Assembly (NCBI GenBank): GCA_947383005.1
Contig: CANDBT010000027.1
Location: 1-63,270 of the forward strand
Source of the DNA: an uncultured bacterium
GTDB taxonomy: Bacteria > Bacillota > Clostridia > Lachnospirales > Lachnospiraceae
Length of the DNA: 63,270 bases
Direction: 5' to 3'
The translations under genes and the position numbers were made by a program. The notes under the pieces are model-generated. The model saw nothing but the letters and a program-made list of their open reading frames with translations. It was not told where the DNA came from and searched no databases. This document shows, one piece after another, positions 40,940 to 50,839 of the stretch (position 1 is the stretch's first letter; every line of letters begins with the position of its first letter).

Positions 40940-42354
40940 TGGAAAGAATATGGAATTTGGAAGAACACAAAGGCAAGGCTGCCCTTATCGATGAATTTGG
41001 CGGAGAGCTGACCTATGAGGCATTGAATTCAAAGGCCCATAATCTTGCAGGAAGAATCGGCCATCGTTGCCTTGTTTTTTCCTTTTGCCGGAATGAGATT
41101 GGATCTGTGTTGGGATATACGGCCTTTTTGAATCATGGCATAGTGCCGGTCATGGTGAGCAGCCATTTGGAAGAGACATTGTTGAATAATCTGCTTGGCA
41201 CCTACAGTCCGGAGTATCTGTGGGTTCCGGCTGATCAAGTGGAGCAGTTCCCGGAAATGTGTGTGGAGCATGAGGCGTATAACTATGCCCTGTTGAAGAC
41301 TGGGTATGAGGTCAAATATTCTCTTTATGACGAGCTTGGGCTTCTGATTACGACATCCGGTTCCACTGGTTCCCCGAAACTCGTCCGTCAGTCCTATACA
41401 AATTTGCTGGATAACGCACGCTCCATCGCGGAGTATCTGAAATTGGATCATACAGAGCGCCCGATCACTACGCTTCCGATGAACTATGTGTATGGGCTTT
41501 CTGTCATCAATTCCCATTTTCTTGTCGGGGCGACACTTCTTCTTACGGATAAAGGGCTGATGCAGAAGGAATTTTGGAACTTCTTCAAAGAGAAAGAAGC
41601 CACTTCTTTTGGCGGAGTTCCCTATACTTACGAGATGCTGGACAAGCTGCGTTTCTATCACATGAAGCTGCCAAGTTTAAGGACCATGACACAGGCTGGA
41701 GGCAAAATTACGCCTGAGCTTCATGAGAAGTTCGCCGCATATGCAGAAAAGCAGGGAAAGAACTTTGTGGTCATGTATGGAGCGGCAGAGGCAACAAGCC
41801 GGATGGGCTATCTTCCGCCAGAGAAAGCCGTGGAAAAGAAAGGGTCGATGGGGATTCCGATTCCTGGAGGGAAATTCACCTTGGTTGGAGCGGATGGGCA
41901 AAAAATTTCCGAACCATTGACCACAGGCGAGCTTGTTTACGAAGGTAAAAATGTTACCCTTGGATATGCCGAGTGTGGCGAAGATTTGATAAAAGGTGAT
42001 GAGCGTCACGGGAAGCTGGAAACTGGCGATATGGCGCAGTTTGATCATGACGGTTTTTATTATATTGTTGGCCGAAAGAAGAGATTCCTGAAAATCTATG
42101 GCAACCGTGTAAATCTGGATGAAATAGACCGCTTAATTAAAGGCGAGTTTGAGATCGAGGTTGCAAGCGCCGGCGTAGATGACCATATGTACATTTTTGT
42201 AACAGACGCAGGGAAAGCAGAGCTGGTGCGGGATTTCGTTGTGAACAAGACAAAACTGAATCCGGTGGCGTTCAAAGTAATTACGATTGACGGGATTCCC
42301 AAAAATGATTCCGGGAAGACACTTTATAAGGAACTGGCCAAATATTATGAGTAA
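40939..42354 (+). CDS. AMP-binding acyl ligase (acyl-ACP or acyl-CoA synthetase)
   Basis: A 471-residue ANL-superfamily adenylating enzyme. The P-loop LLITTSGSTGSPKLVRQSY, the VMYGAAEATSRMGYLPPE segment, TGDMAQFDHDGFYYIVGRKK hinge and the final lysine in NDSGKTLYKE are visible. It activates a carboxylate as an adenylate and passes it to a thiol, most likely of the ACP whose gene overlaps it. The chain length cannot be deduced. It is shorter than fatty-acyl-CoA ligases, like the small-acid ligases of secondary metabolism. Confidence 0.84.
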   Translation: MERIWNLEEHKGKAALIDEFGGELTYEALNSKAHNLAGRIGHRCLVFSFCRNEIGSVLGYTAFLNHGIVPVMVSSHLEETLLNNLLGTYSPEYLWVPADQVEQFPEMCVEHEAYNYALLKTGYEVKYSLYDELGLLITTSGSTGSPKLVRQSYTNLLDNARSIAEYLKLDHTERPITTLPMNYVYGLSVINSHFLVGATLLLTDKGLMQKEFWNFFKEKEATSFGGVPYTYEMLDKLRFYHMKLPSLRTMTQAGGKITPELHEKFAAYAEKQGKNFVVMYGAAEATSRMGYLPPEKAVEKKGSMGIPIPGGKFTLVGADGQKISEPLTTGELVYEGKNVTLGYAECGEDLIKGDERHGKLETGDMAQFDHDGFYYIVGRKKRFLKIYGNRVNLDEIDRLIKGEFEIEVASAGVDDHMYIFVTDAGKAELVRDFVVNKTKLNPVAFKVITIDGIPKNDSGKTLYKELAKYYE

Positions 42355-42636
42355 ACCACAAGTCCAGAACACTCAGCGTAGCCCGCTACACCTCTGTTTC
42401 TGAACTTGCACACTCGAAAAAATATCCTCGAAAATTTACACAGGAACTTCAAGTACGGAGTACTAGGAAGACGCGGAGGTGCAAATTGTGAAAAGAGAAC
42501 ATCTGCAAGTAGCTCTGCGCACTTGCTGCGCTGAGCGTACACGCGCCATGCAGCTCGTCTGCATGTGTGCATGCAGTTCATATTTGCACCGTACTTTTCA
42601 TAGGAATTTGTTTCAGGAAGACGCGGAGGTGCAAAT
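42355..42636 (+). repeat. mosaic intergenic repeat region with a 22-bp direct repeat
   Basis: No gene is seen in these 282 bases. The 22-bp sequence starting AGGAAGACGCGGAGGTGC occurs at 42465-42486 and again at 42615-42636, the second copy providing the ribosome site of the LuxE-like gene. Between them are hairpins at 42512-42536 (GCTC-GCGCA/TGCGC-GAGC) and 42559-42576 (CTGCATG-TGTG-CATGCAG), and inverted copies of AAGTACGG and GTGCAAAT. It looks like a hairpin element inserted into, and duplicating, a leader; the GTACTAG at its left resembles the other two elements of this locus. Confidence 0.65.
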
Positions 42637-43725
42637 ATGAACTTTGAAAAAATATTAGAAATCCCACCATTTTCCTTGAATGAGGCCGAGAAGGGGAAGC
42701 TGCTCACGGAGCGCCTGGCAGAGCTTACGAAACTTCATTGTGATAAATGCGGGAAATACAGGAATATGCTGGAAGCCTCCGGGTTTGATGCTGAAGCTGT
42801 GCAAAGTTATAAGGATATTCCGTTTCTTCCGGTCCGTCTGTTTAAGAAACTGGAATTGAAATCCGTAAGTAAGGATGACATTGTGAAGACGATGACGTCC
42901 TCGGGGACAACAGGACAGGCGGTAAGCAGGATTTATTTGGATCGAACGACTTCTTCCAACCAGCAGAAAGCCATGGTAAAGATCGTGTCGGAGTATACCG
43001 GTTCTGGCCGTATGCCCATGATTATCATTGATTGCCCGGGCGTGGTGAAGAACAGGGCTATGTTCTCCGCCCGTGGAGCAGGAATCCTTGGATTCTCCGT
43101 TTTTGGGACAAAGAAGATTTATGCCCTGAATGATGATATGAAACTGGACGTGGAAGGCCTGAAAAATTTTTTGGAAAAGTATGAAGGCCGGAAAATACTT
43201 CTTTTTGGATTCACTTTTATGATCTGGCAGCATTTCTACAAGGAATTGCTCCGCTTGAAAGAAGAGGGCGTTGTTTTTGACCTGTCGAATGGAATCCTTA
43301 TTCATGGAGGTGGCTGGAAGAAACTCGCGTCAGAGGCTGTCAGCCATGATGAATTTCATAAGAGATTAGAAGATGCGTGCGGGCTTTATGATATTCATGA
43401 TTATTATGGCATGGTTGAGCAAACCGGATGCATTTACATGGAGTGCGAGTGCGGGCATCTCCATGCCAGCAATTTTTCCGATGTCATTATCCGCAGGCCG
43501 TTGGACTTTTCGGAAGCAGATATTGGAGAAGCCGGTATTATCCAGGTGGTAAGCACGATCCCGGAATCCTATCCCGGCCACAGCCTGCTGACTGAAGATG
43601 AAGGCGAGGTTCTTGGCATTGACGACTGCCCATGCGGACGCAAGGGCAAGTATTTCAAAGTCAATGGACGATTGAAAGACGCGGAAATAAGGGGGTGCAG
43701 CGATACTTATGCAGCCAAATTTTGA
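42637..43725 (+). CDS. LuxE-like acyl-protein synthetase
   Basis: A 362-residue member of the LuxE/acyl-protein synthetase family. Bacterial luciferase LuxE adenylates a fatty acid and holds it for reduction by LuxC. Signs are FLPVRLFKKLELKSVSKDDI, the adenylation loop TMTSSGTTGQAVSRIYLD, LFGFTFMIWQHFY, ILIHGGGWKKLASE and YGMVEQTGCIYMECECGHLH. It overlaps the LuxC-like gene by 17 bases, so the pair is co-translated. It is unlikely to serve light emission, as no luxAB is present. Confidence 0.86.
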   Translation: MNFEKILEIPPFSLNEAEKGKLLTERLAELTKLHCDKCGKYRNMLEASGFDAEAVQSYKDIPFLPVRLFKKLELKSVSKDDIVKTMTSSGTTGQAVSRIYLDRTTSSNQQKAMVKIVSEYTGSGRMPMIIIDCPGVVKNRAMFSARGAGILGFSVFGTKKIYALNDDMKLDVEGLKNFLEKYEGRKILLFGFTFMIWQHFYKELLRLKEEGVVFDLSNGILIHGGGWKKLASEAVSHDEFHKRLEDACGLYDIHDYYGMVEQTGCIYMECECGHLHASNFSDVIIRRPLDFSEADIGEAGIIQVVSTIPESYPGHSLLTEDEGEVLGIDDCPCGRKGKYFKVNGRLKDAEIRGCSDTYAAKF

Positions 43726-44917
43726 TTTATTGAATAAGGTTACTTATCTGATAGGTTCCGCTGAACTTACCGTACAGCTTCCGGATGTGCCGGCAAAGCA
43801 GCCCTTTGATGAAAGTATCTTGAAATTTTTGAATGATGTGTCGGGAAAACTTATGGGAAACCGTGTATCAAAAACATACCCGGATGTTATCACTTTTGCT
43901 TTCTGGATTCGGAAAGCCTCTGTTTTGAGGATGAAGGAACGTTTGGGAAAGAAGGATGATGCCTTCCATCTTGGCAGGGGCGTAGCTTTCCATATTGCCC
44001 CTTCCAATGTACCGGTCAATTTTGCCTATTCCCTGGTTGCCGGGCTTCTTACAGGAAACGCGAATGTTGTCCGTGTGCCGGGCAGGGATTTCCCACAGGT
44101 CGGGATAATTGCAGAGGCAATCAAAAGTGTTTTGGAGCAGCATGAGGAAATGCGGGCATATATACAGCTTGTCCGATATGGCAGGGATAAGGATATCAAT
44201 GATCTGTTTTCATCGATTGCGGATGTCCGTATTGTGTGGGGCGGTGATCGGACGGTTGCGGAGCTGAGAGAATCCCCCCTGCCGCCTCGTTCCGGGGAAA
44301 TCACCTTCGCTGACCGTTACTCCTTGGCGGTGATCGACAGTGATTCCTACCTGAATATTGAGGACAAGGAACGGGTGGCGGATGATTTTTATAACGACAC
44401 ATTCTTTACGGATCAAAACGCCTGTACCAGTCCTCGTATTGTGGTATGGACAGGCAATAGAACCGAAGAGGCGAAGAAGGTATTCTGGGAAACCGAGCAC
44501 AGGCTTGTTGAAAAGAAATATGCCTTTCAGCCAATACAGGGAATCAACAAGCTGACAAGCAGTTACCTGATCGCTGCGGCAGAGCCGGAAGTAAAAATTG
44601 AGGAAGGCCCTGATAATCGGATCGTCCGCGTCAGGGTTTTGGAGGCCACAGAACGCCTTATGGACTATCGGGATAACAGCGGATACTTCTATGAGTATGA
44701 CTGCAGGGACATTCTTGAAATCAAAGGTATTTGCAATGATAAAAGATGCCAGACAATCGCCTATATCGGAGACAAAAAGACAGTCCTGCCATTAATTGAA
44801 ACTGGAGTAAAGGGAATCGACCGTGTTGTGCCGATAGGGAAGACGATGGATTTTGATTTAATATGGGATGGATATAATCTCCCGGCGTTCCTTACCAGAA
44901 CCGTTGTGCTGGCATAG
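43709..44917 (+). CDS. LuxC-like acyl-thioester reductase
   Basis: A 402-residue aldehyde-dehydrogenase-fold enzyme of the LuxC family, which reduces an activated acyl group to an aldehyde with NADPH. GVAFHIAPSNVPVNFAYSLV, ANVVRVPGRDFPQ and the catalytic cysteine in FFTDQNACTSPRIVVW (Cys239) are conserved. With LuxE-like, ACP and ligase genes it forms a complete acid-to-aldehyde reduction unit inside a polysaccharide locus; the aldehyde may be aminated, or joined to the glycan. Confidence 0.87.
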   Translation: MQPNFDLLNKVTYLIGSAELTVQLPDVPAKQPFDESILKFLNDVSGKLMGNRVSKTYPDVITFAFWIRKASVLRMKERLGKKDDAFHLGRGVAFHIAPSNVPVNFAYSLVAGLLTGNANVVRVPGRDFPQVGIIAEAIKSVLEQHEEMRAYIQLVRYGRDKDINDLFSSIADVRIVWGGDRTVAELRESPLPPRSGEITFADRYSLAVIDSDSYLNIEDKERVADDFYNDTFFTDQNACTSPRIVVWTGNRTEEAKKVFWETEHRLVEKKYAFQPIQGINKLTSSYLIAAAEPEVKIEEGPDNRIVRVRVLEATERLMDYRDNSGYFYEYDCRDILEIKGICNDKRCQTIAYIGDKKTVLPLIETGVKGIDRVVPIGKTMDFDLIWDGYNLPAFLTRTVVLA

Positions 44918-44988
44918 GCTCAGAGAAAGTAATACCGGAACTATTAATGGTTATGTAGTTGTGAGCACGGATACTGTGAGGTTGCATC

Positions 44989-46131
44989 ATGTATGTATGG
45001 GTAATCGGCAAAGCGATACCGTCCAAAAAGAATAATATGTACGGCAGTTTCGAATTTGAACAGGCTTCGATGCTGGCAAAGCATGGGGTAAAGGTGATTT
45101 ATGTCGGTCTTGATTTCCGGCCAATCCATAGATGGAGAAAATGGGGAATGCATCGGGAACAGTTTGGAGAAGTGTGCGCTTATGAATTCGATCTTCCTAT
45201 CAGGCCGATTCCGTTTTTCCAGAACAAAATTGAGCAGTTCTTTTGCAGGAACCTGTATCGAAAAATTGAACGGGAACAGGGAACGCCGGATTTGATCCAT
45301 GTACATTTTCCGGCATTGAGGAGTTATTACATCCATGAGGAGTATCAGAAGCGTGGCGTGAAAATTTTCGCTACGGAACATTGGACTCAGGTTCAGCGAA
45401 AGGAACTGCCGCACTGGTGCAGGAAGAATCTTAACTGGTTTGTTGGAAATGCAGACGTTTTTGCTTGTGTTGGCGAACCGTTGAAGGAAAGTATTATTGA
45501 ATATACTGGTTCCAACAAAGAAATCATGGTTATTCCGAATATCATAAACCATGAATTTCGATATATCCCGCAGGAACCGAAAGAACATTTTTCTTTTATT
45601 GGTGTTGGACGTTTGGTTCAGGTCAAGAGATTTGATTTGATGATTGAAGCGTTTGCAAGAGCTTTCCCTAATAATAAAGATATTGAATTGGTTATAGCAG
45701 GTGGCGGGGAGAAGTATGCAAATCTGAAAAAACAGATAAGGGGTCTGGGGGTGGAAGAGCGTATCCGCCTTCTTGGAGTGTTGTCCCGTGCGGAAACCGC
45801 ACAAGAAGTTCAAAAAGCTGACGCACTCATTTGCGCCAGTAATTTTGAAACCTTTGGCGTACCGATTATAGAAGCATGGGCTTGCGGAAAACCAGTTATT
45901 GGTACAGACGCGTTAGGTTTTCTGGAATACATGAATGAGGAACTTGGCTACATTGTTGAACACGATAATTTGCCGCAAATGATCGATGCGATGAAGAACC
46001 TTTATGAACGCCGAGAACAATTTGACCCTGCATATATATCAGAGTTCGCTGTTTCTCATTTTGGTGAAGATGCTGTTGCCAATCAGTTGATTGCTCTTTA
46101 TAAGAGTGTGATGGGGGGAGAGACGGTATGA
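44989..46131 (+). CDS. glycosyltransferase family 4
   Basis: A 380-residue GT-B enzyme. The start MYVWVIGKAIPSKKNNMYGS carries the acceptor domain glycine-rich turn, FIGVGRLVQVKRFDLMIEAF opens the donor domain and ICASNFETFGVPIIEAWACG contains the conserved EX7E-type region. It adds one sugar of the locus 2 repeat unit. It overlaps the next glycosyltransferase by four bases. Confidence 0.87.
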   Translation: MYVWVIGKAIPSKKNNMYGSFEFEQASMLAKHGVKVIYVGLDFRPIHRWRKWGMHREQFGEVCAYEFDLPIRPIPFFQNKIEQFFCRNLYRKIEREQGTPDLIHVHFPALRSYYIHEEYQKRGVKIFATEHWTQVQRKELPHWCRKNLNWFVGNADVFACVGEPLKESIIEYTGSNKEIMVIPNIINHEFRYIPQEPKEHFSFIGVGRLVQVKRFDLMIEAFARAFPNNKDIELVIAGGGEKYANLKKQIRGLGVEERIRLLGVLSRAETAQEVQKADALICASNFETFGVPIIEAWACGKPVIGTDALGFLEYMNEELGYIVEHDNLPQMIDAMKNLYERREQFDPAYISEFAVSHFGEDAVANQLIALYKSVMGGETV

Positions 46132-47303
46132 TATGTGAGAAAAGAAAAGAGAAAATATGCTGTGTAGCATATTATACAGATGCTTCTCTGAAATCGGAAT
46201 CACGTCGTGAGAATATGTCGGTTATGCCTATAGTAGATTATCTGCACGAAAAAATACAGGCACAGGGGTTTGGAATGCGGGTGATTGCACCTACGGAAAC
46301 GGTGGATGGTCATAAATACTATAAAAGCAGGAATGAATGTCTGAAAAATGGCATTGAATTGTACAGTTGTGCAACAAAAGGGCATAAAAGCCGTGTGGGA
46401 AAAGCAATTAACCGGATTGTTATTTCGATCTCATTAACCTGGAATATGATAAAGAATACACATACCGGTGATAAAGTATTCGTTTATCATGATCCCTCAA
46501 ATGTCGCGGCTTTGCTATTGGTAAAAAGGATAAGGAAACTCAAATACATCTTATATTTTGGGGAGGTTTACCAGCATGTTTATCCCGACACTTGTAAACG
46601 GGTGAAGAAGTATGAATGGAAATTAATCCGGAATTCGGATGCCTACATACTTTCTACAGAGGAACTGAAAAGGTATACAGGCGATAAACCGTATATCGTT
46701 TTAAATGGTATCTACAAGCCGGAACGAAGTTATCCGAAGTTGGAATTTGCACGGGATGGCAGAATTAACCTTTTGTATGGCGGTAAAATTTCAAAAACAA
46801 TGGGGGCATTCAAAGCGGCGGAGCTGGCGAAATACTTGGACAGGCATTATTGCATTCGGATAATTGGAACAGGCGATAAGCGGGAAGAGGATGAGCTGAA
46901 GGAAATAATCAAAGATGTAAATGAAAATGGACACGGCGCTGAGGTCATATTTGACGGGAAAAAAATCGGTGATGAATATAAGCGGTATGTACAAAGTTGT
47001 CAGATTGGATTGAGCATACGGGAAATTGAGGGTAAATTCAACAAGTCTTCATTTCCATCTAAGATCTGTTCTTATCTTTGTAACGGGCTTGCCGTAGTAA
47101 GCACGCCCATACCAACGGTTGTTAGCTCTCAGTTGTCAGAGGATATCAGTTTTTCGGAAGATATGAGTGTTGAATCGATTGTGAAAGCAGTGGAAGATTC
47201 TTTCTTAAAATTCGACGGAGAGCGAATACGAAAAAAGATACAGGCATTGGATACAACGTTTTCGGATGAACTGATGAAATTGCTTGAAAAAATGCCGTGC
47301 TGA
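46128..47303 (+). CDS. glycosyltransferase (GT-B, GT4-like)
   Basis: A 391-residue protein with a weak GT4-like pattern: KVFVYHDPSNVAALLLVKRI and YILYFGEVYQHVYPD in the first half, INLLYGGKISKTMGAFKAAE opening the second Rossmann domain, and KSSFPSKICSYLCNGLAVVS in the donor site. The start ATG overlaps the previous stop. Substrate not predictable. Confidence 0.78.
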   Translation: MICEKRKEKICCVAYYTDASLKSESRRENMSVMPIVDYLHEKIQAQGFGMRVIAPTETVDGHKYYKSRNECLKNGIELYSCATKGHKSRVGKAINRIVISISLTWNMIKNTHTGDKVFVYHDPSNVAALLLVKRIRKLKYILYFGEVYQHVYPDTCKRVKKYEWKLIRNSDAYILSTEELKRYTGDKPYIVLNGIYKPERSYPKLEFARDGRINLLYGGKISKTMGAFKAAELAKYLDRHYCIRIIGTGDKREEDELKEIIKDVNENGHGAEVIFDGKKIGDEYKRYVQSCQIGLSIREIEGKFNKSSFPSKICSYLCNGLAVVSTPIPTVVSSQLSEDISFSEDMSVESIVKAVEDSFLKFDGERIRKKIQALDTTFSDELMKLLEKMPC

Positions 47304-47345
47304 ACAGATTCTTGCAGATAGATATTGGCAGAATGGAGAATGTGT

Positions 47346-48632
47346 ATGGTAATAAGAATAACGAAAAAAGAATTTGCGTCATTTATGCTTATTTTTATCC
47401 TGACAGTCGTATCTAATGATACTTTTCTGTTTGGGTCAAATATCAATGAAAAAATGACTGCCTTGCCCAGGTATGGTCTTTTAGCATTTGCGATTTTCTT
47501 CGGCCTGAAACTGATGGCCAAAAAGAGAATTGCTTCCTGGGATTTTGTCATGGCAGGGTTAATGGCTTTACTGATGACAGCCTCATGTCTGCATAATCAT
47601 ATATCAACGAGCTTTCTTGTTGTAAAAAATGTAATTCTTTTTTCTGGATTTTTCTTTTGCCAATATTATGATTTTGAAATATGGTCAAGGTATTTTAGGA
47701 AAGTAATGCTTTTTTTGTCGGTTTGCTCTATAGCCATGACGCTGTTTGCCTATATAACACCGTCTTTAATATTAGCTTTACCTAAGGCTACAAACACGGC
47801 CGCAGTCAGGATGTATGTAGGCTTTTTTTCCGGGATTCTGGATGATGCGATGAATAATACCACTTTCATCAGATGCCCGGGGGTATTTTGGGAACCGGGG
47901 GTTTATCAAATTTATTTGAACATTGCCATATTGCTGACGCTGTATTCATCAGAAAAGAAAAAAAACAAGTCTATTATTGTATACCTGATAGCGCTTTTAT
48001 TCACTTTCTCCACGACAGGTTTTATTGCTGTAGCGTGGATATTTGCTACAACTGTTATTTTCTCTAAAAACACAAAGAGAAGTGCGAAAAAAACGATTAT
48101 TTATTTCGTCCTTCTTACATTTGCGCTTTTGGCAGCCTTGTTTTTGAGTGAGACACAGTTATTTCATTTCGTGTTTGGAAAATTGAACGGTACCAATGGG
48201 TCCTATACAGCAAGGCTTGCTGGTTTCGTAATTAATTATGAGATTGCGCTTGACAATCCTATATTTGGATTTGGGCCTGATATGATTAAAATGTCTGATG
48301 AATTTATAAAAAGATCAAGCGCTTCAACGATTGTTTTTGGGTCGACCAGGCATAATACAAACACGTTAATGTATCAATTCGCGGCATTCGGGATTCCATT
48401 TGGATTGTTATATTTATTTGGGACTTTTAATTTTGGCCGTCAGTTGGCGAATAATAAAATGGCAATTTTATCGATTTTTGGAACCCTTGTGATTTTATAT
48501 ATAGGTGAAAATTTGTTTTCATCAATATTTCCGTACATTATTGTTTTTTATGGAATAAAAGCGATTTCCCATTCCCGGGAAAGAGTGAAAAGAAATGAAC
48601 TGGTGAGGGCAGCGGAGGGCATTCATCGATGA
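47346..48632 (+). CDS. wzy: O-antigen ligase/polymerase-like membrane protein (Wzy)
   Basis: A 428-residue membrane protein with about eleven hydrophobic helices and a long outer loop. The segment GSYTARLAGFVINYEIALDN followed by PIFGFGPDMIKMS is the Wzy_C-like signature of polymerases and ligases of this class, and FWEPGVYQIYLNIAILLTLY is also typical. ATG 47346 has GGAG seven bases upstream. It is the polymerase of locus 2, different in family from the EpsG-type one of locus 1. Confidence 0.82.
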   Translation: MVIRITKKEFASFMLIFILTVVSNDTFLFGSNINEKMTALPRYGLLAFAIFFGLKLMAKKRIASWDFVMAGLMALLMTASCLHNHISTSFLVVKNVILFSGFFFCQYYDFEIWSRYFRKVMLFLSVCSIAMTLFAYITPSLILALPKATNTAAVRMYVGFFSGILDDAMNNTTFIRCPGVFWEPGVYQIYLNIAILLTLYSSEKKKNKSIIVYLIALLFTFSTTGFIAVAWIFATTVIFSKNTKRSAKKTIIYFVLLTFALLAALFLSETQLFHFVFGKLNGTNGSYTARLAGFVINYEIALDNPIFGFGPDMIKMSDEFIKRSSASTIVFGSTRHNTNTLMYQFAAFGIPFGLLYLFGTFNFGRQLANNKMAILSIFGTLVILYIGENLFSSIFPYIIVFYGIKAISHSRERVKRNELVRAAEGIHR

Positions 48633-49852
48633 AAATACTATGGATTTCTAATGTGGTTATCCCTATGGTGTGCCAGGAATTAAACATTCCTGCTACTGTT
48701 CTTGGCGGGTGGATGGATAGTGTGGCACGCAGGATGGCTAAAGAGCATGAAATGGTATTTGTGTTTCCGAACAGGAGCGGGAACATTGAAAGCCACAAGG
48801 AAAACTTTGGATTCTATGGGTTTAGCAAGTGTAATGAAAATTATTTTGAATCAATGATTAAATCTGAGAATCCCGAGCTCATTCATATTTGGGGTACGGA
48901 AATGAAGCATAGTATGTGTATGATTAGAGCTTGCCGGAAATGTGGTTTTCTTGACAGGACAGTTGTATCCATTCAAGGATTGATCCATTACATTGCGGAT
49001 TACCACTATTATGCGGGGCTGCCATATAAAGCAATAAAAGCGAAGACTTTTCATGATCTTGTATTCCGCAATTCCGTGTATGACCAGTGTAAAAAATATA
49101 AGGTTAGGGGACAATATGAAATTGAAGTACTAAAAAACGCCAGGTATGTGATAGGACGGACAGAGTGGGATTATGAAAGTGTAAAATTAGTTAATCGGAA
49201 TATTGAGTATTTTAAATGCAATGAATCATTACGGGACGTTTTTTATGAACAGTCATGGGATATAGAGAAATGTGATCCATTGCAGATTTTTATGAGCCAG
49301 GGACATTATCCGCTAAAAGGATTACACGTAGTGGCAGATGCACTGCAATATGTCCATGAGCAGTATCCGGGCATCAAGCTTGTAGTGATAAGCAAAGATG
49401 TGTATAAACAGCCAGTATATAAAATTACTGCTTATCAAGCTTACATTAAGAAGCTTATTGAGAAATATAACCTTAGAGGCAATGTTGTTTTTGCACCGCA
49501 AATGGACGCTGCGAAGATGGCTGACACCATCTGTAAATCGCGGATCTTCATTAACGCATCTTCCATTGAAAATTCTTCTAATTCATTAGGTGAAGCTATG
49601 CTGATTGGTTGTCCATGTATAGCAAGTAACGTAGGTGGGACAAGTACTTTTATAACCGATGGCGTGGATGGATTACTGTATCCGTTTAATGAACCTTATA
49701 CTTTGGCTGTTAAGATTTTGAAGTTGCTATCTGACAAGAGTTTAAGCAAGAAGCTATCGGACAATGCAAGGGACAGGGCATCTGAGATATTTGACAGGGA
49801 TAAGAATTTTCATGCTATGTTAGATGTATACAAGAAAATGTTAGGTGGTTAG
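48629..49852 (+). CDS. glycosyltransferase family 4
   Basis: A 407-residue GT-B enzyme. MKILWISNVVIPMVCQELNI opens the acceptor domain; IFMSQGHYPLKGLHVVADAL and FINASSIENSSNSLGEAMLI, GCPCIASNVGG form the donor domain. Overlaps the polymerase stop by four bases. Confidence 0.86.
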   Translation: MKILWISNVVIPMVCQELNIPATVLGGWMDSVARRMAKEHEMVFVFPNRSGNIESHKENFGFYGFSKCNENYFESMIKSENPELIHIWGTEMKHSMCMIRACRKCGFLDRTVVSIQGLIHYIADYHYYAGLPYKAIKAKTFHDLVFRNSVYDQCKKYKVRGQYEIEVLKNARYVIGRTEWDYESVKLVNRNIEYFKCNESLRDVFYEQSWDIEKCDPLQIFMSQGHYPLKGLHVVADALQYVHEQYPGIKLVVISKDVYKQPVYKITAYQAYIKKLIEKYNLRGNVVFAPQMDAAKMADTICKSRIFINASSIENSSNSLGEAMLIGCPCIASNVGGTSTFITDGVDGLLYPFNEPYTLAVKILKLLSDKSLSKKLSDNARDRASEIFDRDKNFHAMLDVYKKMLGG

Positions 49853-49855
49853 TAT

Positions 49856-50839
49856 ATGAAAACTAAAAGCAATAATGAATTTCTTATAAGCATTGTTGTG
49901 CCTGTTTATAACATTGAAGAATATTTATATAATTGTGTTGATTCCATTATAAAGCAGACGTACAGAAATATTGAGATTATTTTGGTTGATGACGGCTCAA
50001 CAGATAAAAGTGGTATAATCTGTGATGAATTTGCAAACAGGGACGAACGGATCAAAGTTATACATAAAAAGAATGGCGGATTATCAGATGCCAGGAATGC
50101 AGGGATAGATGCTGCAAAAGGCGAGTACATAGGATTTGTAGACGGTGACGACTATATTGATCAAAAAATGTACGAGATATTATTGAGCGCCTGTATCCGG
50201 AACAAAGCGCAAATTGCTATGTGTGGCCGTAAAACAGTTGACGAGAATGGAAATATAATTAAAGAAATGTTTACCCTCGCAGATGAGACATTGTATACAG
50301 GTAAAGAGGCTGTGGAACATTTACTTCGGTGGGATTCCTGTGATTCTTCAGCGTGTGATAAACTATATAGCCGCATTTTATTCGATAAAGTGAGGTATCC
50401 GTCAGGGGTGATGTCAGAAGACTATCCGGTTACTTCCAGGCTTATGATATCTGCCAATATGGTTGTTCATGTGGGTCATCCACTTTATAACTATGTACAA
50501 AGAACCGAAAGCATTACACACCAATTGTTTACAAGAAAGCGAATTGACGTCTTAAAACAAGTCGATATTATGACGGATTTCATATTGGATAAGTTTCCTG
50601 ATTTAAAACCACAATGTGATTATTTTACAGGAAAGCAATTGATATCGATACAAAGATATGCATTTTACAATACTGATCCGGAAATGAGAAATTCTATGAT
50701 TGAGGTTTGTGATGTCTGCAAAAGGGAAAAAGCTAAAATTATAAAAAACAGACTATTTACCAATAAAGAAAAAAGACGTTTTTTGGAGAGAAATTTCCTT
50801 TTGCCGTTTAAAGCAAGATTTTTGGGAGGCGATAGATAA
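49856..50839 (+). CDS. glycosyltransferase family 2
   Basis: A 327-residue GT-A enzyme: SIVVPVYNIEEYLYNCVDSI, ILVDDGSTDKSGIICDEFA, GLSDARNAGIDAAKGEYIGF and the metal-binding VDGDDYID. Its stop overlaps the start of the acetyltransferase gene by one base, so the two are coupled. Confidence 0.9.
   Translation: MKTKSNNEFLISIVVPVYNIEEYLYNCVDSIIKQTYRNIEIILVDDGSTDKSGIICDEFANRDERIKVIHKKNGGLSDARNAGIDAAKGEYIGFVDGDDYIDQKMYEILLSACIRNKAQIAMCGRKTVDENGNIIKEMFTLADETLYTGKEAVEHLLRWDSCDSSACDKLYSRILFDKVRYPSGVMSEDYPVTSRLMISANMVVHVGHPLYNYVQRTESITHQLFTRKRIDVLKQVDIMTDFILDKFPDLKPQCDYFTGKQLISIQRYAFYNTDPEMRNSMIEVCDVCKREKAKIIKNRLFTNKEKRRFLERNFLLPFKARFLGGDR

Noticed and set aside
42637-44917. A bioluminescence (lux) operon
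   Set aside because: Only LuxE- and LuxC-like genes are present; luxAB and luxD are absent and the neighbours are sugar and ACP genes.
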